Shown here: positions 1 to 12,427 of the stretch, piece by piece | Layout: every line of letters starts with the position of its first letter | Numbering within the stretch: position 1 is the first letter of the stretch | Origin: Ignavibacteriales bacterium | GTDB taxonomy: Bacteria > Bacteroidota > Ignavibacteria > Ignavibacteriales > Melioribacteraceae | Assembly (NCBI GenBank): GCA_020635285.1 | Contig: JACKAB010000008.1 | Coordinates: forward strand, 310,001 to 374,000 | DNA: 64,000 nucleotides | Direction: 5' to 3' | Position numbers and translations under genes: made by a program | Notes under the pieces: generated by a model | The model's input: only the letters and a program-made list of their open reading frames with translations | What the model was told of the DNA's origin: nothing | The model's database searches: none

Positions 1-2158
1 AGTTAAAGATGGTAAAGTAACAAAAGAAGTTCATTACTTAAATGCTGATGAGGAAGATGCTTTTACAATCGCTCAGGCAAATGCGCCTATAAGCGATAAA
101 GGCGAATTTTTGAACGAAAGGGTAAAATGTCGTTATAAAGGTGAATTCCCTGTAGTACTTCCTGATCAAGTTCATTATATGGATGTTGCTCCTTCTCAGA
201 TTGTTAGTGCCGGTGCAGCATTAATTCCATTCTTAGAACATGATGATGCTAACAGAGCTTTGATGGGTTCAAACATGCAGCGTCAAGCGGTTCCATTATT
301 AAAACCTCAAGCTCCTATTGTTGGAACTGGGATGGAACAAAAAATCGCTCAAGATTCTCGTTCAGTTATTCTTGCTGAAGATAACGGTATTGTTGAATAT
401 GTTGATGCTCAAACTGTAACGGTTAAATATGAGATTGATCCGGAAAGTGATTTAGCAATTACTACTTTTGATGATGAAAGAAGAGTAACTTATTCATTAA
501 TTAAGTTTACCGGAACAAATCAGGAAACATGTTTTAACCAAGTCCCAATTGTTAAAGTTGGTCAAAAAGTTAAAAAGAATGATGTTCTTGCTGATGGTCC
601 AGCGATTGAAAACGGCGAACTTGCATTAGGAAGAAACGTTTCGGTTGCATTCATGCCTTGGGGCGGTTATAACTTTGAGGATGCTATTGTAATTAGTGAG
701 AAAATGGTTTCTGAAGATGCATTTACCTCAATTCATATTGAAGAGTTTGAATTGCAAGTTAGAGAAACAAAACGCGGCGAAGAAGAATTAACTAGAGATA
801 TACCAAACGTTAGTGAAGAAGCAACTAAAAATTTAGATGAAAATGGAATTATTAGAGAAGGTGCAATTGTTCATGAGGGAGAAATATTAATTGGTAAAAT
901 TACACCAAAAGGTGAATCAGATCCAACTCCTGAAGAAAAATTATTAAAGGCTATATTTGGTGATAAAGCAGGGGATGTAAAAGATGCTTCGCTTAAAGCA
1001 CCTCCTGGATTGAAAGGTATTGTAATTAAAACAAGACTTTTCAGTAGAAAGAGAAAAGATAACGAATCGAAGAAACTAGAGAAAAAAGCAATTGACGCTC
1101 TTGAAAAGAAAAATCAACAGGCAACTGAAAAACTCTATGAAAAATTAATTGAAAAATTGACAAAAATTGGTGATGGTAATTCAACAATTGGAATTAGAGA
1201 TTTAGATGGAACAATTGTTCTAAGAAGTGGAACTGCCATTAAATCCTCAACATTTCCTGGTATAGGAGATGTAACTAAGTTGGACTACACTCAAGATTGG
1301 TACAAAGACGAAAAATCCAATAGGCTTGTTGGAGAAGTATTTGTTAATTATTTCAATACTCTTTCTGAAATAAATGAGGAATCTAAGAGAGAAAGAACAA
1401 ATATTCAAAGTGGCGATGAATTACCGCCTGGGATTGTTCAATTAGCAAAAGTTTATGTTGCTAAAAAAAGAAAATTATCGGTTGGTGATAAAATGGCCGG
1501 AAGGCACGGTAATAAAGGTGTTGTTGCTAAAATAGTACCTATTGAAGACATGCCATACCATGAAGATGGAACTCCTGTTGATATAGTTCTTAATCCACTT
1601 GGCGTACCTTCCCGTATGAACCTTGGACAGTTATATGAAACTGCTTTGGGATGGGTTGGTAAAAATTTGGGATTAAAATTTGAAACTCCAATTTTTGATG
1701 GAGCAAGTTATACAGATGTAGATGATTTCTTAGAAAAAGCTAATCTGCCAAAGGGAAGTAAAGCTACATTGTACGATGGTAGAACTGGTGAGAAATTTCA
1801 TCAGAAAGTGACATGCGGTTATATCTACATGCTTAAATTAGGTCATATGGTTGAAGACAAATTGCATGCAAGATCAATAGGACCATACTCGCTAATTACT
1901 CAACAACCATTAGGTGGTAAAGCCCAATTTGGTGGTCAGAGATTTGGAGAGATGGAAGTTTGGGCTCTTGAAGGTTATGGAGCAGCACACATCTTGCAAG
2001 AAATTTTAACGGTAAAGAGTGATGATGTTACAGGTAGAGCCAAAACTTATGAGGCAATTGTTAAGGGCGAAAATTTGGGTAAACCTAATATACCAGAATC
2101 CTTTAATGTATTAATTAAAGAGCTTCAAGGGTTAGGCCTTGATATTAAAATAAACTAG
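1..2158 (+). CDS. rpoB: RNA polymerase beta subunit, C-terminal part (5' truncated by window)
   Basis: The reading frame is open from base 2 to the TAG at 2156-2158, giving about 718 residues. The N-terminal part lies outside the window, so the first in-window TTG near 110 is not a real start. Recognisable beta-subunit blocks include the [20 protein letters not shown] segment, the [12 protein letters not shown] segment just after the rifampicin region, and the [13 protein letters not shown] block that contacts the active centre. The C-terminal region [20 protein letters not shown] is the classical end of beta that packs against beta-prime. It is followed 38 bases later by rpoC, the near-universal rpoBC arrangement. 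It forms half of the catalytic cleft of RNA polymerase. Confidence 0.98.
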   Translation, partial: VKDGKVTKEVHYLNADEEDAFTIAQANAPISDKGEFLNERVKCRYKGEFPVVLPDQVHYMDVAPSQIVSAGAALIPFLEHDDANRALMGSNMQRQAVPLLKPQAPIVGTGMEQKIAQDSRSVILAEDNGIVEYVDAQTVTVKYEIDPESDLAITTFDDERRVTYSLIKFTGTNQETCFNQVPIVKVGQKVKKNDVLADGPAIENGELALGRNVSVAFMPWGGYNFEDAIVISEKMVSEDAFTSIHIEEFELQVRETKRGEEELTRDIPNVSEEATKNLDENGIIREGAIVHEGEILIGKITPKGESDPTPEEKLLKAIFGDKAGDVKDASLKAPPGLKGIVIKTRLFSRKRKDNESKKLEKKAIDALEKKNQQATEKLYEKLIEKLTKIGDGNSTIGIRDLDGTIVLRSGTAIKSSTFPGIGDVTKLDYTQDWYKDEKSNRLVGEVFVNYFNTLSEINEESKRERTNIQSGDELPPGIVQLAKVYVAKKRKLSVGDKMAGRHGNKGVVAKIVPIEDMPYHEDGTPVDIVLNPLGVPSRMNLGQLYETALGWVGKNLGLKFETPIFDGASYTDVDDFLEKANLPKGSKATLYDGRTGEKFHQKVTCGYIYMLKLGHMVEDKLHARSIGPYSLITQQPLGGKAQFGGQRFGEMEVWALEGYGAAHILQEILTVKSDDVTGRAKTYEAIVKGENLGKPNIPESFNVLIKELQGLGLDIKIN

Positions 2159-2196
2159 TTAAAACTTATTTATATCTGTTTTAAGGAGCAAGTTTA

Positions 2197-5100
2197 ATGA
2201 GATTTAGAAATCAAGAATCAAAAATAAAACATATTGATAAACTGACTGTAAGTTTAGCAAGTCCGGATGATATTCTTTCCCGTTCACACGGAGAGGTTAC
2301 TAAACCGGAGACTATAAACTATAGATCTTTCCGTCCAGAAAAAGATGGTTTGTTTTGTGAAAAAATCTTTGGTCCTGTAAAGGATTGGGAATGTGCATGT
2401 GGTAAGTACAAAGGAATTAGATACAAAGGTATTGTGTGCGATAGATGCGGAGTTGAAGTTATTCTGAAAAGCGTAAGAAGAGAAAGAATGGGACACATCA
2501 ATCTGGCTGTTCCAGTTGTTCATATTTGGTTCTTTAAATCATTGCCTTCCAAAATTGGTAATATTATTGGAATAAAAACAAAAGAGCTTGAAAAAATTAT
2601 TTATTACGAATCGTATGCAGTAATTAACCCGGGTGTAACTGGGTTGAACCACAAAGATTTAATTTCAGAAGATCAATATTTTGAGATTGTAAATTCGCTT
2701 CCGCATGATAATGATTCTCTGGATGACGATGATCCAAATAAGTTTGTTGCAAAAATTGGTGGTGACGGTGTTAGACATCTCTTAAAAGGTGTTGATGTTG
2801 AAAAAACCTTTAGAACACTTAAGGCAGAACTTAAAAACGAAACTTCTCAACAAAAACGTAATGATGCATTAAAACGTCTTAGAGTTTTAGAAGCTTTCAG
2901 AGAGTATGAAGGTAAAGTCCCTAATCGTCCTGAATGGATGGTTCTCAGTGTTGTTCCAATAATTCCACCAGAGCTTAGACCACTTGTTCCTTTAGAAGGT
3001 GGTAGATTTGCAACTAGTGATCTTAATGATCTTTATAGACGAGTGATAATTAGAAATAATCGTTTAAAAAGATTGATTGATATTAAAGCTCCGGAAGTTA
3101 TTTTAAGAAATGAAAAAAGAATGCTTCAAGAGTCTGTTGATGCATTATTCGATAATTCAAGAAGATCAAGCGCAGTAAGAAGTGATGGCAATCGTCCTTT
3201 AAAATCTTTGAGTGATATGCTTAAAGGTAAACAAGGTAGATTTCGCCAAAACTTACTTGGTAAAAGAGTTGATTATTCCGGTAGATCTGTAATTGTAGTT
3301 GGACCAGAATTGAAATTACATGAATGCGGCTTGCCTAAGGATATGGCAGTTGAATTATTCAAACCTTTTATTATTAGAAAATTACTTGATCGTGGGTATT
3401 ATAAAACTGTAAAAAGTGCAAGAAAAGCTGTAGATAGAAAAGAAGCCATTGTTTGGGATATCCTTGAGAAATTAATAGTCGGGCATCCAATAATGCTTAA
3501 TAGAGCTCCAACTTTGCACAGACTTGGTATTCAAGCATTTCAACCTAAATTAATTGATGGAAAAGCAATTCAGCTGCATCCAATGGTTTGTACCGCATTT
3601 AACGCGGATTTTGACGGTGATCAGATGGCAGTTCACGTTCCACTATCTTTTGAAGCGCAGCTTGAAGCCTCTGTTTTAATGCTTTCAAGCCATAATATTT
3701 TATCACCTCAAAATGGTAGTCCAATTGTAGTTCCTACACAGGACATAGTCCTTGGTTGCTACTATCTTACTAAAGTAAGAGCCGGAGCAAAAGGTGAAGG
3801 AACTATGTATAGCGATGAAAAAGAAGTTTTAATAGCTTATAATGCTAAAGAATTGGATTTGCATGCAAAAATTAAATTTAAATTTGATGGTAAATTCATT
3901 GAGACAACAACCGGCAGAGTAATCTTTAACAGAATTGTGCCAAAAGAATTGCAATTTTTCAATGAATTGTTGATTAAAAAAGTATTTAGTGGGTTTATTT
4001 ATAAAATGTTTATCAAACTTGGCAACGAAGTAACTGCTAAGTTCTTAGATAACTTGAAAACTTTAGGATTCAAATATGCAACCAAAGCGGGTATTTCAAT
4101 TAGCTTTAGTGACATGATTGTTCCAGAAGAAAAGAAACTATTAATCACTGATTCAAATAAAAAAGTTTCTTCAATTTTAGATGAACATGAGCAAGGATTA
4201 ATAACTGATGCTGAACGTTACAACAAAATTATTGACGTTTGGACTCACACTACTAACGATGTTAGTAAGTCTTTGATGGAAAAAATTAAGGTTGATCAGT
4301 TCGGATTTAACTCACTCCACATGATGGTTGATTCAGGTGCAAGAGGTTCACAGGAACAGGTACGTCAGTTAGCCGGTATGCGTGGATTGATGATGAAACC
4401 GCAGAAAAGTTTAACCGGGCAATCTGGTGAAATTATTGAAAATCCAATTGTTGCTAACTTTAAAGAAGGTCTTTCTGTACTTGAATATTTTATTTCAACT
4501 CACGGTGCTAGAAAAGGTCTTGCCGATACAGCTCTTAAAACGGCTGACGCTGGTTATTTAACAAGAAGACTTTGCGACGTAGCCCAAGATGTTATAATTT
4601 CAGAGTTAGATTGTGGAACAATTAGAGGTGTTTATATATCTGCTCTTAAAGATGTTGAGATGGAAAGAGAACCACTAGCAGAAAGAATTACAGGAAGAAC
4701 AACTCAAGAAGATGTTTATGATCCTAAGACTGATGAGCTAATTATTGAAGCCGGAGAACTTATTTCTGAAGAAGTTGCAGAACGCATTGATGAAGCAAAT
4801 ATAGATTCTGTTTATATTAGAACAGTACTTACATGCGAATCAAAACGTGGGGTTTGCGCAAAATGTTACGGAAGAAATTTAACAACAGGTAATATTGCTG
4901 ATATCGGGGAAGCTGTTGGAATTGTAGCTGCTCAATCAATTGGTGAGCCTGGTACACAGTTAACTCTAAGAACATTTCACCTTGGAGGGACTTCTTCACG
5001 TATCGCAAGTCAGTCTCAGGTTGAATCAAGTATTGATGGAAAAGTTCAATTCGATAGAATAGCATATGTTGAAAAACAAGATTTTAGAGGCAATGTAAAA

Positions 5101-6435
5101 GTTATTACAGGTAGAAGAGGTTCAATAGGAATATTTGATGATGACAACAGACAAATTAAAAAATATGATATTCCTTATGGCGCTGAACTACTAGTTAATG
5201 ATGGACAAGCTGTAAAAAAGAAAATGCCATTGTATAATCATGATCCTTACAACGCAGTAATTTTAACAGATATTTCCGGAAGAGTTTCATTTATAGATTT
5301 TGTTGATAACGTTACAATTCAGCAAGTTGCAGATGAACAAACCGGTCACGTTCAAAAAGTTGTTATAGAATCAAAAGATAAAAATCTAACTCCAAGTATC
5401 AGGATTGTTGCTGATAATGGTGATGAAAAAATATTTAACTTGCCAACTAATGCTTATTTAGCAATTGATGAAGGTGAAAAAGTTGATGCGGGTACTACAC
5501 TAGCTAAGATTTCTAAATCAACATCAAAATCAAGAGATATTACTGGTGGTTTGCCAAGAGTAACTGAATTATTTGAAGCACGAAGTCCTCACGATCCAGC
5601 AGTTGTTTCTGAAATTGAAGGAATTGTAAAATTTGGAAATAGAAAAAAAGGATCACGAGAGATTATTGTTGAATCCTTTGATGGATCGGTTCAAAAAGTA
5701 TATAATGTTTCATATGGTAAGCATATTTTAGTCCAAGAAGGTGATGAAATACCAGCAGGTGAAAAAATTACTGATGGTCCTATTGATCCTCATGATATTT
5801 TAAAAATTAAAGGAACTAATGCTGTTCAAGAGTATCTTGTAAATGAAATTCAAGATGTGTATAGATTGCAAGGTGTAAAGATAAACGACAAACACATTGA
5901 GGCTATTGTAAAACAAATGCTTCAAAAACTTAGAGTAGTTTCTTCTGGAGATACTTCATTTATTGAAGAAGATTTAGTTAACAGAAATAAATTTATTGAA
6001 GAAAATGAAAAAGTAAAATCAATGAGTGTTGTTGAAGATGCTGGTGGTTCTGATTTAATGGTAGGTGATTTAATCACAAAAGCAAAATTAAGAGAATTAA
6101 ATGCAGAATTAACTAGGAAAGATAAAGAGAAAGTTACTGTTAGAGATTCAGAACCTGCAACTTTTGGAAATGTGCTCTTAGGAATTACACAAGCAGCTCT
6201 TTCGACAGAGAGTTTCTTATCTGCAGCATCATTCCAAGAAACAACTAAAGTCTTAACTAATGCATCAATCGCTGCAAAAGTAGACACACTATTAGGTCTA
6301 AAAGAGAATGTTATAATGGGTCATATCATCCCAGCTGGTACTGGTTTGAAGAGATATAATGAAATTATTTTAACTGAAGAAGAGAAAATGGAAGATCCTG
6401 AAGCTTCAGAAGTTAAAGAGACCGTTGAAGCGTAA
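2197..6435 (+). CDS. rpoC: RNA polymerase beta-prime subunit
   Basis: This 1412-residue protein is the full-length second large subunit of RNA polymerase. The catalytic magnesium motif NADFDGD is at residues 469-475. The first zinc site uses C66, C68, C81 and C84; the second uses C793, C880, C887 and C890, both in the canonical arrangement. An AAGGAG ribosome-binding site precedes the ATG. No large lineage-specific insertion is obvious, and the length is close to that usual for Bacteroidota-type beta-prime. It ends in an acidic tail and is followed by a strong hairpin terminator, so rpoBC probably ends transcription here. Confidence 0.99.
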   Translation: MRFRNQESKIKHIDKLTVSLASPDDILSRSHGEVTKPETINYRSFRPEKDGLFCEKIFGPVKDWECACGKYKGIRYKGIVCDRCGVEVILKSVRRERMGHINLAVPVVHIWFFKSLPSKIGNIIGIKTKELEKIIYYESYAVINPGVTGLNHKDLISEDQYFEIVNSLPHDNDSLDDDDPNKFVAKIGGDGVRHLLKGVDVEKTFRTLKAELKNETSQQKRNDALKRLRVLEAFREYEGKVPNRPEWMVLSVVPIIPPELRPLVPLEGGRFATSDLNDLYRRVIIRNNRLKRLIDIKAPEVILRNEKRMLQESVDALFDNSRRSSAVRSDGNRPLKSLSDMLKGKQGRFRQNLLGKRVDYSGRSVIVVGPELKLHECGLPKDMAVELFKPFIIRKLLDRGYYKTVKSARKAVDRKEAIVWDILEKLIVGHPIMLNRAPTLHRLGIQAFQPKLIDGKAIQLHPMVCTAFNADFDGDQMAVHVPLSFEAQLEASVLMLSSHNILSPQNGSPIVVPTQDIVLGCYYLTKVRAGAKGEGTMYSDEKEVLIAYNAKELDLHAKIKFKFDGKFIETTTGRVIFNRIVPKELQFFNELLIKKVFSGFIYKMFIKLGNEVTAKFLDNLKTLGFKYATKAGISISFSDMIVPEEKKLLITDSNKKVSSILDEHEQGLITDAERYNKIIDVWTHTTNDVSKSLMEKIKVDQFGFNSLHMMVDSGARGSQEQVRQLAGMRGLMMKPQKSLTGQSGEIIENPIVANFKEGLSVLEYFISTHGARKGLADTALKTADAGYLTRRLCDVAQDVIISELDCGTIRGVYISALKDVEMEREPLAERITGRTTQEDVYDPKTDELIIEAGELISEEVAERIDEANIDSVYIRTVLTCESKRGVCAKCYGRNLTTGNIADIGEAVGIVAAQSIGEPGTQLTLRTFHLGGTSSRIASQSQVESSIDGKVQFDRIAYVEKQDFRGNVKVITGRRGSIGIFDDDNRQIKKYDIPYGAELLVNDGQAVKKKMPLYNHDPYNAVILTDISGRVSFIDFVDNVTIQQVADEQTGHVQKVVIESKDKNLTPSIRIVADNGDEKIFNLPTNAYLAIDEGEKVDAGTTLAKISKSTSKSRDITGGLPRVTELFEARSPHDPAVVSEIEGIVKFGNRKKGSREIIVESFDGSVQKVYNVSYGKHILVQEGDEIPAGEKITDGPIDPHDILKIKGTNAVQEYLVNEIQDVYRLQGVKINDKHIEAIVKQMLQKLRVVSSGDTSFIEEDLVNRNKFIEENEKVKSMSVVEDAGGSDLMVGDLITKAKLRELNAELTRKDKEKVTVRDSEPATFGNVLLGITQAALSTESFLSAASFQETTKVLTNASIAAKVDTLLGLKENVIMGHIIPAGTGLKRYNEIILTEEEKMEDPEASEVKETVEA

Positions 6436-6467
6436 AAAAATATTAAAATATTTGCATATTTTATATG

Positions 6468-6499
6468 ATATCCCTTGCTAATAGTAAGGGATATTTTTA
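6468..6499 (+). terminator. Rho-independent terminator after rpoC
   Basis: A perfect 9-bp stem (6468-6476 with 6486-6494, arms ATATCCCTT and AAGGGATAT) encloses a 9-base loop and runs directly into a T-rich tail. It lies 33 bases after the rpoC stop and before rpsL, separating the rpoBC unit from the str operon. The AT-rich stem base makes partial read-through possible. Confidence 0.8.
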
Positions 6500-6549
6500 T
6501 ATTTTGAATCTGAATTTTTTTTAAGTGCCAAACTAAATGGAGGAAATAA

Positions 6550-6927
6550 GTGCCAACAATAAGTCAGTTGGTTAGAAAAGGTAGAAAGCAAATTATTGCT
6601 AAAAACAAGGCTCCGGCATTAAATGCCTGCCCTCAAAAGCGTGGAGTTTGTACTCGTGTTTACACTACTACCCCTAAAAAACCAAATTCTGCATTAAGAA
6701 AAGTTGCTAGGGTAAGATTAACGAACCAAAACGAAGTTACAGCATATATTCCAGGTGAAGGACATAATCTTCAAGAACACTCAATTGTGTTGATAAGAGG
6801 CGGAAGAATTAAGGATTTACCGGGTGTTAGATATCATATAATAAGAGGCGCATTAGATACAAGCGGTGTGGATGAAAGAAAAAAATCAAGATCTAAATAC
6901 GGCACTAAGAAACCAAAATCAAAATAG
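6550..6927 (+). CDS. rpsL: 30S ribosomal protein S12
   Basis: This is a 125-residue S12, a decoding-centre protein of the small subunit and the classical streptomycin-resistance target. The conserved block [19 protein letters not shown] is present and carries the usual lysine, so the sequence looks streptomycin-sensitive at that position. The start is a GTG (GTG CCA ACA), placed by a GGAGGAAATA ribosome-binding site and by the normal [12 protein letters not shown]-terminus. It heads the rpsL-rpsG-fusA-tuf str operon, with rpsG beginning 6 bases after its stop. Confidence 0.98.
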   Translation: MPTISQLVRKGRKQIIAKNKAPALNACPQKRGVCTRVYTTTPKKPNSALRKVARVRLTNQNEVTAYIPGEGHNLQEHSIVLIRGGRIKDLPGVRYHIIRGALDTSGVDERKKSRSKYGTKKPKSK

Positions 6928-6933
6928 AAGAAT

Positions 6934-7401
6934 ATGAGAAAAAGAAGAGCTGAAAAAAGATTTGTTAAGGCAGATCCTAAGTACAATGATGTGTTAGTAT
7001 CAAAGTTTATAAACTATATTATGTGGGATGGAAAAAAAACTACCGCACGTAAAATTGTTTATCAAAGTTTTGAAATTTTAGAAGAAAAAACAAAAAAACC
7101 TGCTCTTGAGGTATTCAAAAAAGCTGTTAATAATGTTCAGCCATATGTTGAAGTTAGAAGCAGAAGAGTTGGTGGTGCTACTTATCAGGTTCCAATGGAA
7201 GTTAGACCTGAAAGAAGAATAGCATTAGCGTTCAGATGGATTAAAAATTATTCAAGAGATAGAAAAGATCAAACGATGACATTAAAATTAGCAGCAGAAT
7301 TATTAGCTGCTTCAAACGGTGAAGGTTCATCGGTTAAGAAAAAAGATGATGTTCACAGAATGGCTGAAGCAAATAAAGCATTTGCTCATTTCAAATGGTA
7401 A
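6934..7401 (+). CDS. rpsG: 30S ribosomal protein S7
   Basis: At 155 residues it has the usual length for S7, the 16S rRNA 3'-domain assembly initiator that lies at the E site. The N-terminal MRKRRAEKR and the central [22 protein letters not shown] block are diagnostic. It sits between rpsL and fusA with very short spacers (6 and 19 bases), so it is translated from the str operon message. Confidence 0.98.
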   Translation: MRKRRAEKRFVKADPKYNDVLVSKFINYIMWDGKKTTARKIVYQSFEILEEKTKKPALEVFKKAVNNVQPYVEVRSRRVGGATYQVPMEVRPERRIALAFRWIKNYSRDRKDQTMTLKLAAELLAASNGEGSSVKKKDDVHRMAEANKAFAHFKW

Positions 7402-7420
7402 AGGAAATAAATTAGAATAA

Positions 7421-9523
7421 ATGGCAAAGAAAAGAGTCGAAATATCGAAGGTTCGTAATATTGGCATCATGGCACATATCGATGCTGGTAAAACAACCAC
7501 TACAGAAAGAATTTTATACTATACAGGTAGAGTTCATAAGCTAGGTGAAGTTCATGACGGCGCAGCTACAATGGATTGGATGGAGCAAGAAAAGGAAAGA
7601 GGAATTACAATTACTAGTGCCGCCACTACAGCTGAATGGAAAGGTCATCAGATTAATATTATTGATACTCCAGGGCATGTGGATTTTACGGTAGAAGTTG
7701 AAAGATCATTAAGAGTATTAGATGGTGCAATTGCTTTATTTTGTGCTGTTGGAGGAGTTGAACCTCAATCAGAAACAGTTTGGAGACAAGCTGATAAATA
7801 TAAAGTGCCAAGAATAGCTTTTGTAAATAAAATGGATAGAGTTGGTGCAGATTTTTATCACGCTGTAGACATGATGAAAGAGAGACTAGGAGCAAATGCG
7901 GTTCCAATTACTTTACCAATCGGTGAAGGGGATCTGTTTGCTGGAGTTATCGATTTGATGTCAATGAAAGCAAGAATGTACACAGATGATTCTAATTTTG
8001 GATCTACTTTTGAAGATGTTGAAATTCCACAAGATCTTAAAGCTATTTCAAATAAATATAGAACTTTAATGTTAGAAGCCGTATCAGATGTTGATGATAC
8101 ATTGCTTGAGAAATATTTAGAAGGTCAAGAAATTACTGAGGATGAGGTAAGAGCTGTTCTTAGAAAAGCAACTAACGAATTAAAAATTACTCCAGTTCTT
8201 TGTGGATCTTCATTTAAGAACAAAGGTGTGCAGAAATTATTAGACACAGTTGTAGAGATTTTGCCATCGCCTTTAGATTCACCGGAATTAATTGCTCATC
8301 ATATGTATAAAGATGATAAGGTAGTAAGAAAAATTGATGTTAATGAAAAATTTACCGCTTTAGCTTTCAAAATTATGACGGATCCCTTTGTTGGTAAATT
8401 AACATTTATCAGAGTTTACAGCGGTAGTCTAAAAGCAGGATCTTATGTTTTAAACTCAGTTTCTGATAAAAAAGAAAGAGTTGGTAGATTACTGGAAATG
8501 CACGCAAACCATAGAGAAGATTTAGACGAAATTAGAGCAGGTGATATTGTAGCGTTTGTTGGATTAAAAAATACTAGAACTGGTGATACACTTTGCAGTG
8601 AAGAAGATCCGGTGATTTTAGAGAAAATGGCGTTTCCAGAACCTGTTATTCAAATTGCTATTGAACCAAAAACTAAAGCTGATCAAGATAAATTATCTGA
8701 AGCTTTGCAAAAATTATCAGATGAAGATCCAACATTCAAAGTAAAAGTTGATGATGAAACTAATCAAACATTGATTAGTGGAATGGGAGAATTACATCTC
8801 GAAATTCTAGTTGATAGAATGAGAAGAGAATTTAAAGTTGATGCAAATGTTGGTAAGCCACAAGTTGCTTATCGTGAAACTATTACAAAAACTGTTCAAT
8901 CCGAAGGTAAGTTTGTTAAACAATCTGGTGGACGTGGTAAATACGGTCATGTTTGGCTTGAAATATCTCCAAACGAACCAGGTAAAGGTTTTGAATTTGA
9001 AAATGCAATAGTTGGCGGAGTTGTACCAAAGGAATATATTACACCAGTTTCTAATGGTGTTCAAGAAGCTTTAAGAAATGGAGTTTTGGCAGGATATCAA
9101 GTGGTTGATGTTAAAGTTAAATTATTTGATGGTTCATACCACGATGTAGATTCTGATGAAATTTCATTTAAAGTTGCTGGTTCTATGGGATTCAAAGCTG
9201 GGGCAAGAAAAGCTAATCCAGTTATTCTTGAACCACTAATGAGTGTGGAGGTAACAACGCCTGAAGAATATTTAGGCGATGTAATGGGCGACTTAAATTC
9301 TCGTAGAGGAAAAATAGAAGGATTTACGTCAAGAAGAGATGCGCAAGTTATAAAAGCAACTGCTCCTCTTGCAGAAATGTTTGGTTATGCTACAACTGTT
9401 CGATCAATGACACAAGGTAGAGCTATTTATTCGATGACATTTTCACATTATTCACCTGTGCCAAAATCAGTTGCTGATGAAATTATTGAAAAAACACAAT
9501 CTAAAAAATTAGCAGAAGAATAA
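7421..9523 (+). CDS. fusA: Elongation factor G
   Basis: This 700-residue translational GTPase catalyses tRNA-mRNA translocation and, with RRF, ribosome recycling. The P-loop AHIDAGKT is at residues 18-25; the switch II motif DTPGH and the NKMD specificity motif follow at normal spacing. Domains II-V are complete, ending in the domain V block with [13 protein letters not shown]. It is the single fusA-type gene in the window and sits in the conserved str operon between rpsG and tuf. Nothing is unusual in its length or motifs. Confidence 0.98.
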   Translation: MAKKRVEISKVRNIGIMAHIDAGKTTTTERILYYTGRVHKLGEVHDGAATMDWMEQEKERGITITSAATTAEWKGHQINIIDTPGHVDFTVEVERSLRVLDGAIALFCAVGGVEPQSETVWRQADKYKVPRIAFVNKMDRVGADFYHAVDMMKERLGANAVPITLPIGEGDLFAGVIDLMSMKARMYTDDSNFGSTFEDVEIPQDLKAISNKYRTLMLEAVSDVDDTLLEKYLEGQEITEDEVRAVLRKATNELKITPVLCGSSFKNKGVQKLLDTVVEILPSPLDSPELIAHHMYKDDKVVRKIDVNEKFTALAFKIMTDPFVGKLTFIRVYSGSLKAGSYVLNSVSDKKERVGRLLEMHANHREDLDEIRAGDIVAFVGLKNTRTGDTLCSEEDPVILEKMAFPEPVIQIAIEPKTKADQDKLSEALQKLSDEDPTFKVKVDDETNQTLISGMGELHLEILVDRMRREFKVDANVGKPQVAYRETITKTVQSEGKFVKQSGGRGKYGHVWLEISPNEPGKGFEFENAIVGGVVPKEYITPVSNGVQEALRNGVLAGYQVVDVKVKLFDGSYHDVDSDEISFKVAGSMGFKAGARKANPVILEPLMSVEVTTPEEYLGDVMGDLNSRRGKIEGFTSRRDAQVIKATAPLAEMFGYATTVRSMTQGRAIYSMTFSHYSPVPKSVADEIIEKTQSKKLAEE

Positions 9524-9561
9524 CATAAAATTAGAATAGAGAAACAACAAGGAGAGAATCA

Positions 9562-10770
9562 ATGGCAAAAGAAAAATTTGATAGGAGTAAACCCCATGTT
9601 AACATCGGTACAATCGGTCATGTTGATCATGGTAAAACTACCTTAACAGCAGCTATTACAATGGCTTTAGCAAAGAAAGGTCTTTCAGAAAAAAGAACTT
9701 TTGATAGTATTGATAATGCCCCTGAAGAAAGAGAAAGAGGTATTACTATTGCGACCGCTCACGTGGAATATTCAACTGCGAATAGACATTATGCACACGT
9801 TGATTGTCCTGGTCACGCAGATTATGTTAAGAATATGATCACTGGTGCTGCTCAAATGGATGGTGCTATACTTGTTGTTGCTGCTACAGATGGACCTATG
9901 CCACAAACTAGAGAACACATTCTTTTAGCTCGTCAGGTAGGCGTTCCAAAAATGGTTGTGTTCATGAATAAAGTTGATATGGTTGATGATCCTGAACTAT
10001 TAGAATTAGTTGAAATGGAACTAAGAGAATTATTGACTGAATATGAATTCCCAGGCGATGAAATCCCGATAATTAAAGGTTCAGCATTACATGCCTTAGA
10101 AGCTTCAAGTTCAGATGATGCAACAGCTGAAGACGAAAGACTAAATTGTATTTGGGAACTAATGGATGCTGTTGATTCATATATACCAATTCCTGAAAGA
10201 GACGTTGATAAACCATTTATTATGCCTGTGGAAGATGTTTTCTCTATAACAGGACGTGGAACAGTTGCAACTGGTAGGGTTGAAAGAGGTCAAGTTAAAT
10301 TAGGTGAAGAGATTGAATTAATTGGTCTTGGAATTCATAAAAAGACAGTTGTTACCGGTATTGAAATGTTTAGAAAAGAATTAGATGCAGCTATGGCTGG
10401 AGATAATGCTGGTGTTCTTATGAGAGGTATTGACAAAAATGAAATTCAACGTGGAATGGTTTTAGCCAAAACTGGTTCTATCACACCCCATACTAATTTT
10501 GATGGAGAAGTTTATATCTTATCAAAAGATGAGGGCGGAAGACATACACCATTCTTTAATGGTTATAGACCACAATTTTACTTTAGAACTACAGATGTTA
10601 CTGGTGTTGCTACATTACCAGAAGGTACAGAAATGGTTATGCCAGGTGATAATGTTAAATTGCAAGTTGAATTGATTACTGAAATAGCAATGGATGAAGG
10701 TTTAAGATTCGCTATTCGTGAAGGCGGCAGAACTGTTGGCGCTGGTGTTGTAACGAAAATTCATAAATAA
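9562..10770 (+). CDS. tuf: Elongation factor Tu
   Basis: EF-Tu delivers aminoacyl-tRNA to the ribosomal A site. The P-loop GHVDHGKT is at residues 19-26, followed by DCPGH and NKVD. At 402 residues it is slightly longer than the usual 393-397; the extra residues lie in a Ser/Asp-rich insertion ([11 protein letters not shown]) at the end of the G domain before [11 protein letters not shown]. An AGGAGAG ribosome-binding site precedes the ATG. Its position between fusA and rpsJ matches the Chlorobiota/Ignavibacteriota order rather than typical Bacteroidia, where tuf usually lies elsewhere. Confidence 0.98.
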   Translation: MAKEKFDRSKPHVNIGTIGHVDHGKTTLTAAITMALAKKGLSEKRTFDSIDNAPEERERGITIATAHVEYSTANRHYAHVDCPGHADYVKNMITGAAQMDGAILVVAATDGPMPQTREHILLARQVGVPKMVVFMNKVDMVDDPELLELVEMELRELLTEYEFPGDEIPIIKGSALHALEASSSDDATAEDERLNCIWELMDAVDSYIPIPERDVDKPFIMPVEDVFSITGRGTVATGRVERGQVKLGEEIELIGLGIHKKTVVTGIEMFRKELDAAMAGDNAGVLMRGIDKNEIQRGMVLAKTGSITPHTNFDGEVYILSKDEGGRHTPFFNGYRPQFYFRTTDVTGVATLPEGTEMVMPGDNVKLQVELITEIAMDEGLRFAIREGGRTVGAGVVTKIHK

Positions 10771-10779
10771 AATATTTTA

Positions 10780-10812
10780 ATTCCGACTTGTGAAATTTTC
10801 ATAAGTCGGAAT
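10780..10812 (+). terminator. Long hairpin between tuf and rpsJ (terminator or attenuator-like)
   Basis: A 10-bp perfect stem (10780-10789 with 10803-10812) can be extended inward to about 15 bp with one G-T pair and a 3-base loop. It fills most of the 58-base gap between tuf and rpsJ. There is no proper T run after it (AAATTTTGG follows), so it is a weak candidate for Rho-independent termination. It could instead be a processing site, an RNA-stabilising structure or an attenuator in front of the S10 operon. Confidence 0.5.
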
Positions 10813-10828
10813 AAATTTTGGAGAAAAT

Positions 10829-11137
10829 GTGGCTGGTCAAAAAATAAGAATTAGATTAAAATCATATGATCATATTTTGATTGATAAATCTACTGACAAA
10901 ATTATTAAAACTGTAAAAAGTACTGGAGCTGTGGTTTCCGGACCAATTCCATTACCAACAAATAGAACTTTGTATACAGTTTTAAGGTCACCTCATGTTG
11001 ATAAAAAATCTAGAGATCAATTTGAAATTAGATCTCATAAAAGAATAATTGATATTCATAATTCAAATAATAAAACCGTCGATTCTTTGAGTAAGTTAGA
11101 TATACCGGCGGGTGTTGATATTGAGATTAAGTTATAA
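10829..11137 (+). CDS. rpsJ: 30S ribosomal protein S10
   Basis: This is a 102-residue S10, a head protein of the small subunit and, in many bacteria, the transcription antitermination partner NusE. The start is GTG at 10829 (GTG GCT GGT CAA AAA), set by the [15 protein letters not shown]-terminus; the overlapping ATG two bases upstream is in the wrong frame. It is the first gene of the S10 operon and is preceded by a hairpin rather than by a recognisable promoter. Confidence 0.97.
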   Translation: MAGQKIRIRLKSYDHILIDKSTDKIIKTVKSTGAVVSGPIPLPTNRTLYTVLRSPHVDKKSRDQFEIRSHKRIIDIHNSNNKTVDSLSKLDIPAGVDIEIKL

Positions 11138-11149
11138 TAGGAAATTAAA

Positions 11150-11774
11150 ATGCCAGGTTTGTTAGGAAAAAAAATTGGAATGACAAGTTTATTTAATCAA
11201 GATGGAAACCTTTTACCGGTAACTATCCTTGAAGTTGGACCTTGTAAAATTTTTTCCAAAAAGACTAAAGATAAAGATGGATACGAAGCTGTTCAATTAG
11301 GTTTTGGAGTTAAAAGGTCAAAAAAATTGAACAGAGGAAGAAAAGTATTCTTTGAAAAATTAAATTCAGAACCTGTAAAAGTTTTGAAAGAGTTTAAGAA
11401 TTTTTCAAACCTTGATGAACTAAACATTGGCCAAGAAATTGGAGCAAGTCTTTTTACTGAAGGTGAAAAAGTAACTATCACTGGAATCAGCAAAGGAAAA
11501 GGCTTTCAAGGTGTTATGAAAAGACATGGTTTTGGGGGTGTTGGTGGAACTACTCACGGTCAAAGTGATAGATTGCGTGCACCCGGTTCAATCGGTCAAA
11601 GTTCTTATCCTTCAAGAGTTTTGAAAGGAACTAGAATGGCCGGCAGAATGGGAAATGATAAAACCAGCATAAAAGGATTAAAAATAGTTAAAAATAAATG
11701 CTGAAGAAAATTTAATATACGTTAAAGGTTCAGTTCCCGGTTCAATAAATTCAATAATTGAAATAAACAAGTAA
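11150..11774 (+). CDS. rplC: 50S ribosomal protein L3 (frameshifted near C-terminus)
   Basis: L3 is a primary 23S rRNA-binding protein near the peptidyl-transferase centre. The first 184 residues are normal and include GFGGVGGTTHGQSDRLRAPGSIG. In the sequence as given the frame stops at 11702-11704. One base fewer in the A5 run at 11690-11694 restores the expected tail (NAEENLIYVKGSVPGS and on) to a TAA at 11772-11774, giving about 207 residues, the normal length. L3 is expected to be essential, so I infer a sequence error or slippage and not a truncated protein. rplD starts 12 bases later. Confidence 0.93.
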
Positions 11775-11785
11775 TTGGTAAATAA

Positions 11786-12412
11786 ATGAATTTAGATGTT
11801 TACAAAATAGATGGTTCAAAAGCTGGTGAGCAAATTACTCTTGATGAGAGTATTTTTGGAATTGAACCCAATGATCATGTTATATACTTGACTGTTAAAG
11901 CTCATCTTGCTAATAAACGACAAGGTACTTCTAAAGCAAAGGAAAGAAATGAAGTTAGAGGTGGTGGAAGGAAACCTTGGAAACAAAAAGGCAGAGGTGG
12001 AGCTAGAGCTGGTACAACAAGATCTCCATTATGGGTTGGTGGTGGAACTATATTTGGACCAAAACCAAGAAATTATTCACAGACTATTAATAAAAAAGTG
12101 AATAAATTAGCAAGAAAATCTGCTTTATCTTATAAAGCCAAAGCTGAGCAAATAATGGTTGTTGAAGATTTTAATTTTGATTCACCAAAAACCAAAGATT
12201 TTTCTTCAATGTTAAAATCTTTAAATCTTGATGGAAAGAAAACATTATTGTTAACATCAGATAACTTAGTAAATGTGTATAAATCAGGAAGAAATATTAC
12301 CAAAATAAATATTCTTGAAGCAACAAATGCATCAACATATGATATTTTGAACAATCAAATATTACTTGTTCAAAAAGGTGCAATAGAAAAAATTGAAAAA
12401 ATATTAAATTAG
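11786..12412 (+). CDS. rplD: 50S ribosomal protein L4
   Basis: This 208-residue protein is L4, a 23S rRNA assembly protein whose loop lines the peptide exit tunnel; in some bacteria it also represses the S10 operon. The tunnel-loop region GGGRKPWKQKGRGGARAGTT is typical and complete. It lies in normal S10-operon order between rplC and rplW, and its ATG is 12 bases beyond the restored rplC stop. No leader structure for autogenous control is evident to me. Confidence 0.97.
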   Translation: MNLDVYKIDGSKAGEQITLDESIFGIEPNDHVIYLTVKAHLANKRQGTSKAKERNEVRGGGRKPWKQKGRGGARAGTTRSPLWVGGGTIFGPKPRNYSQTINKKVNKLARKSALSYKAKAEQIMVVEDFNFDSPKTKDFSSMLKSLNLDGKKTLLLTSDNLVNVYKSGRNITKINILEATNASTYDILNNQILLVQKGAIEKIEKILN

Positions 12413-12427
12413 GTTATTGGTAAAAAA

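Noticed and set aside
11690..11704. L3 as a genuinely truncated 184-residue protein
   Set aside because: The missing tail follows in another frame with exact family sequence, so truncation is less likely than an indel.
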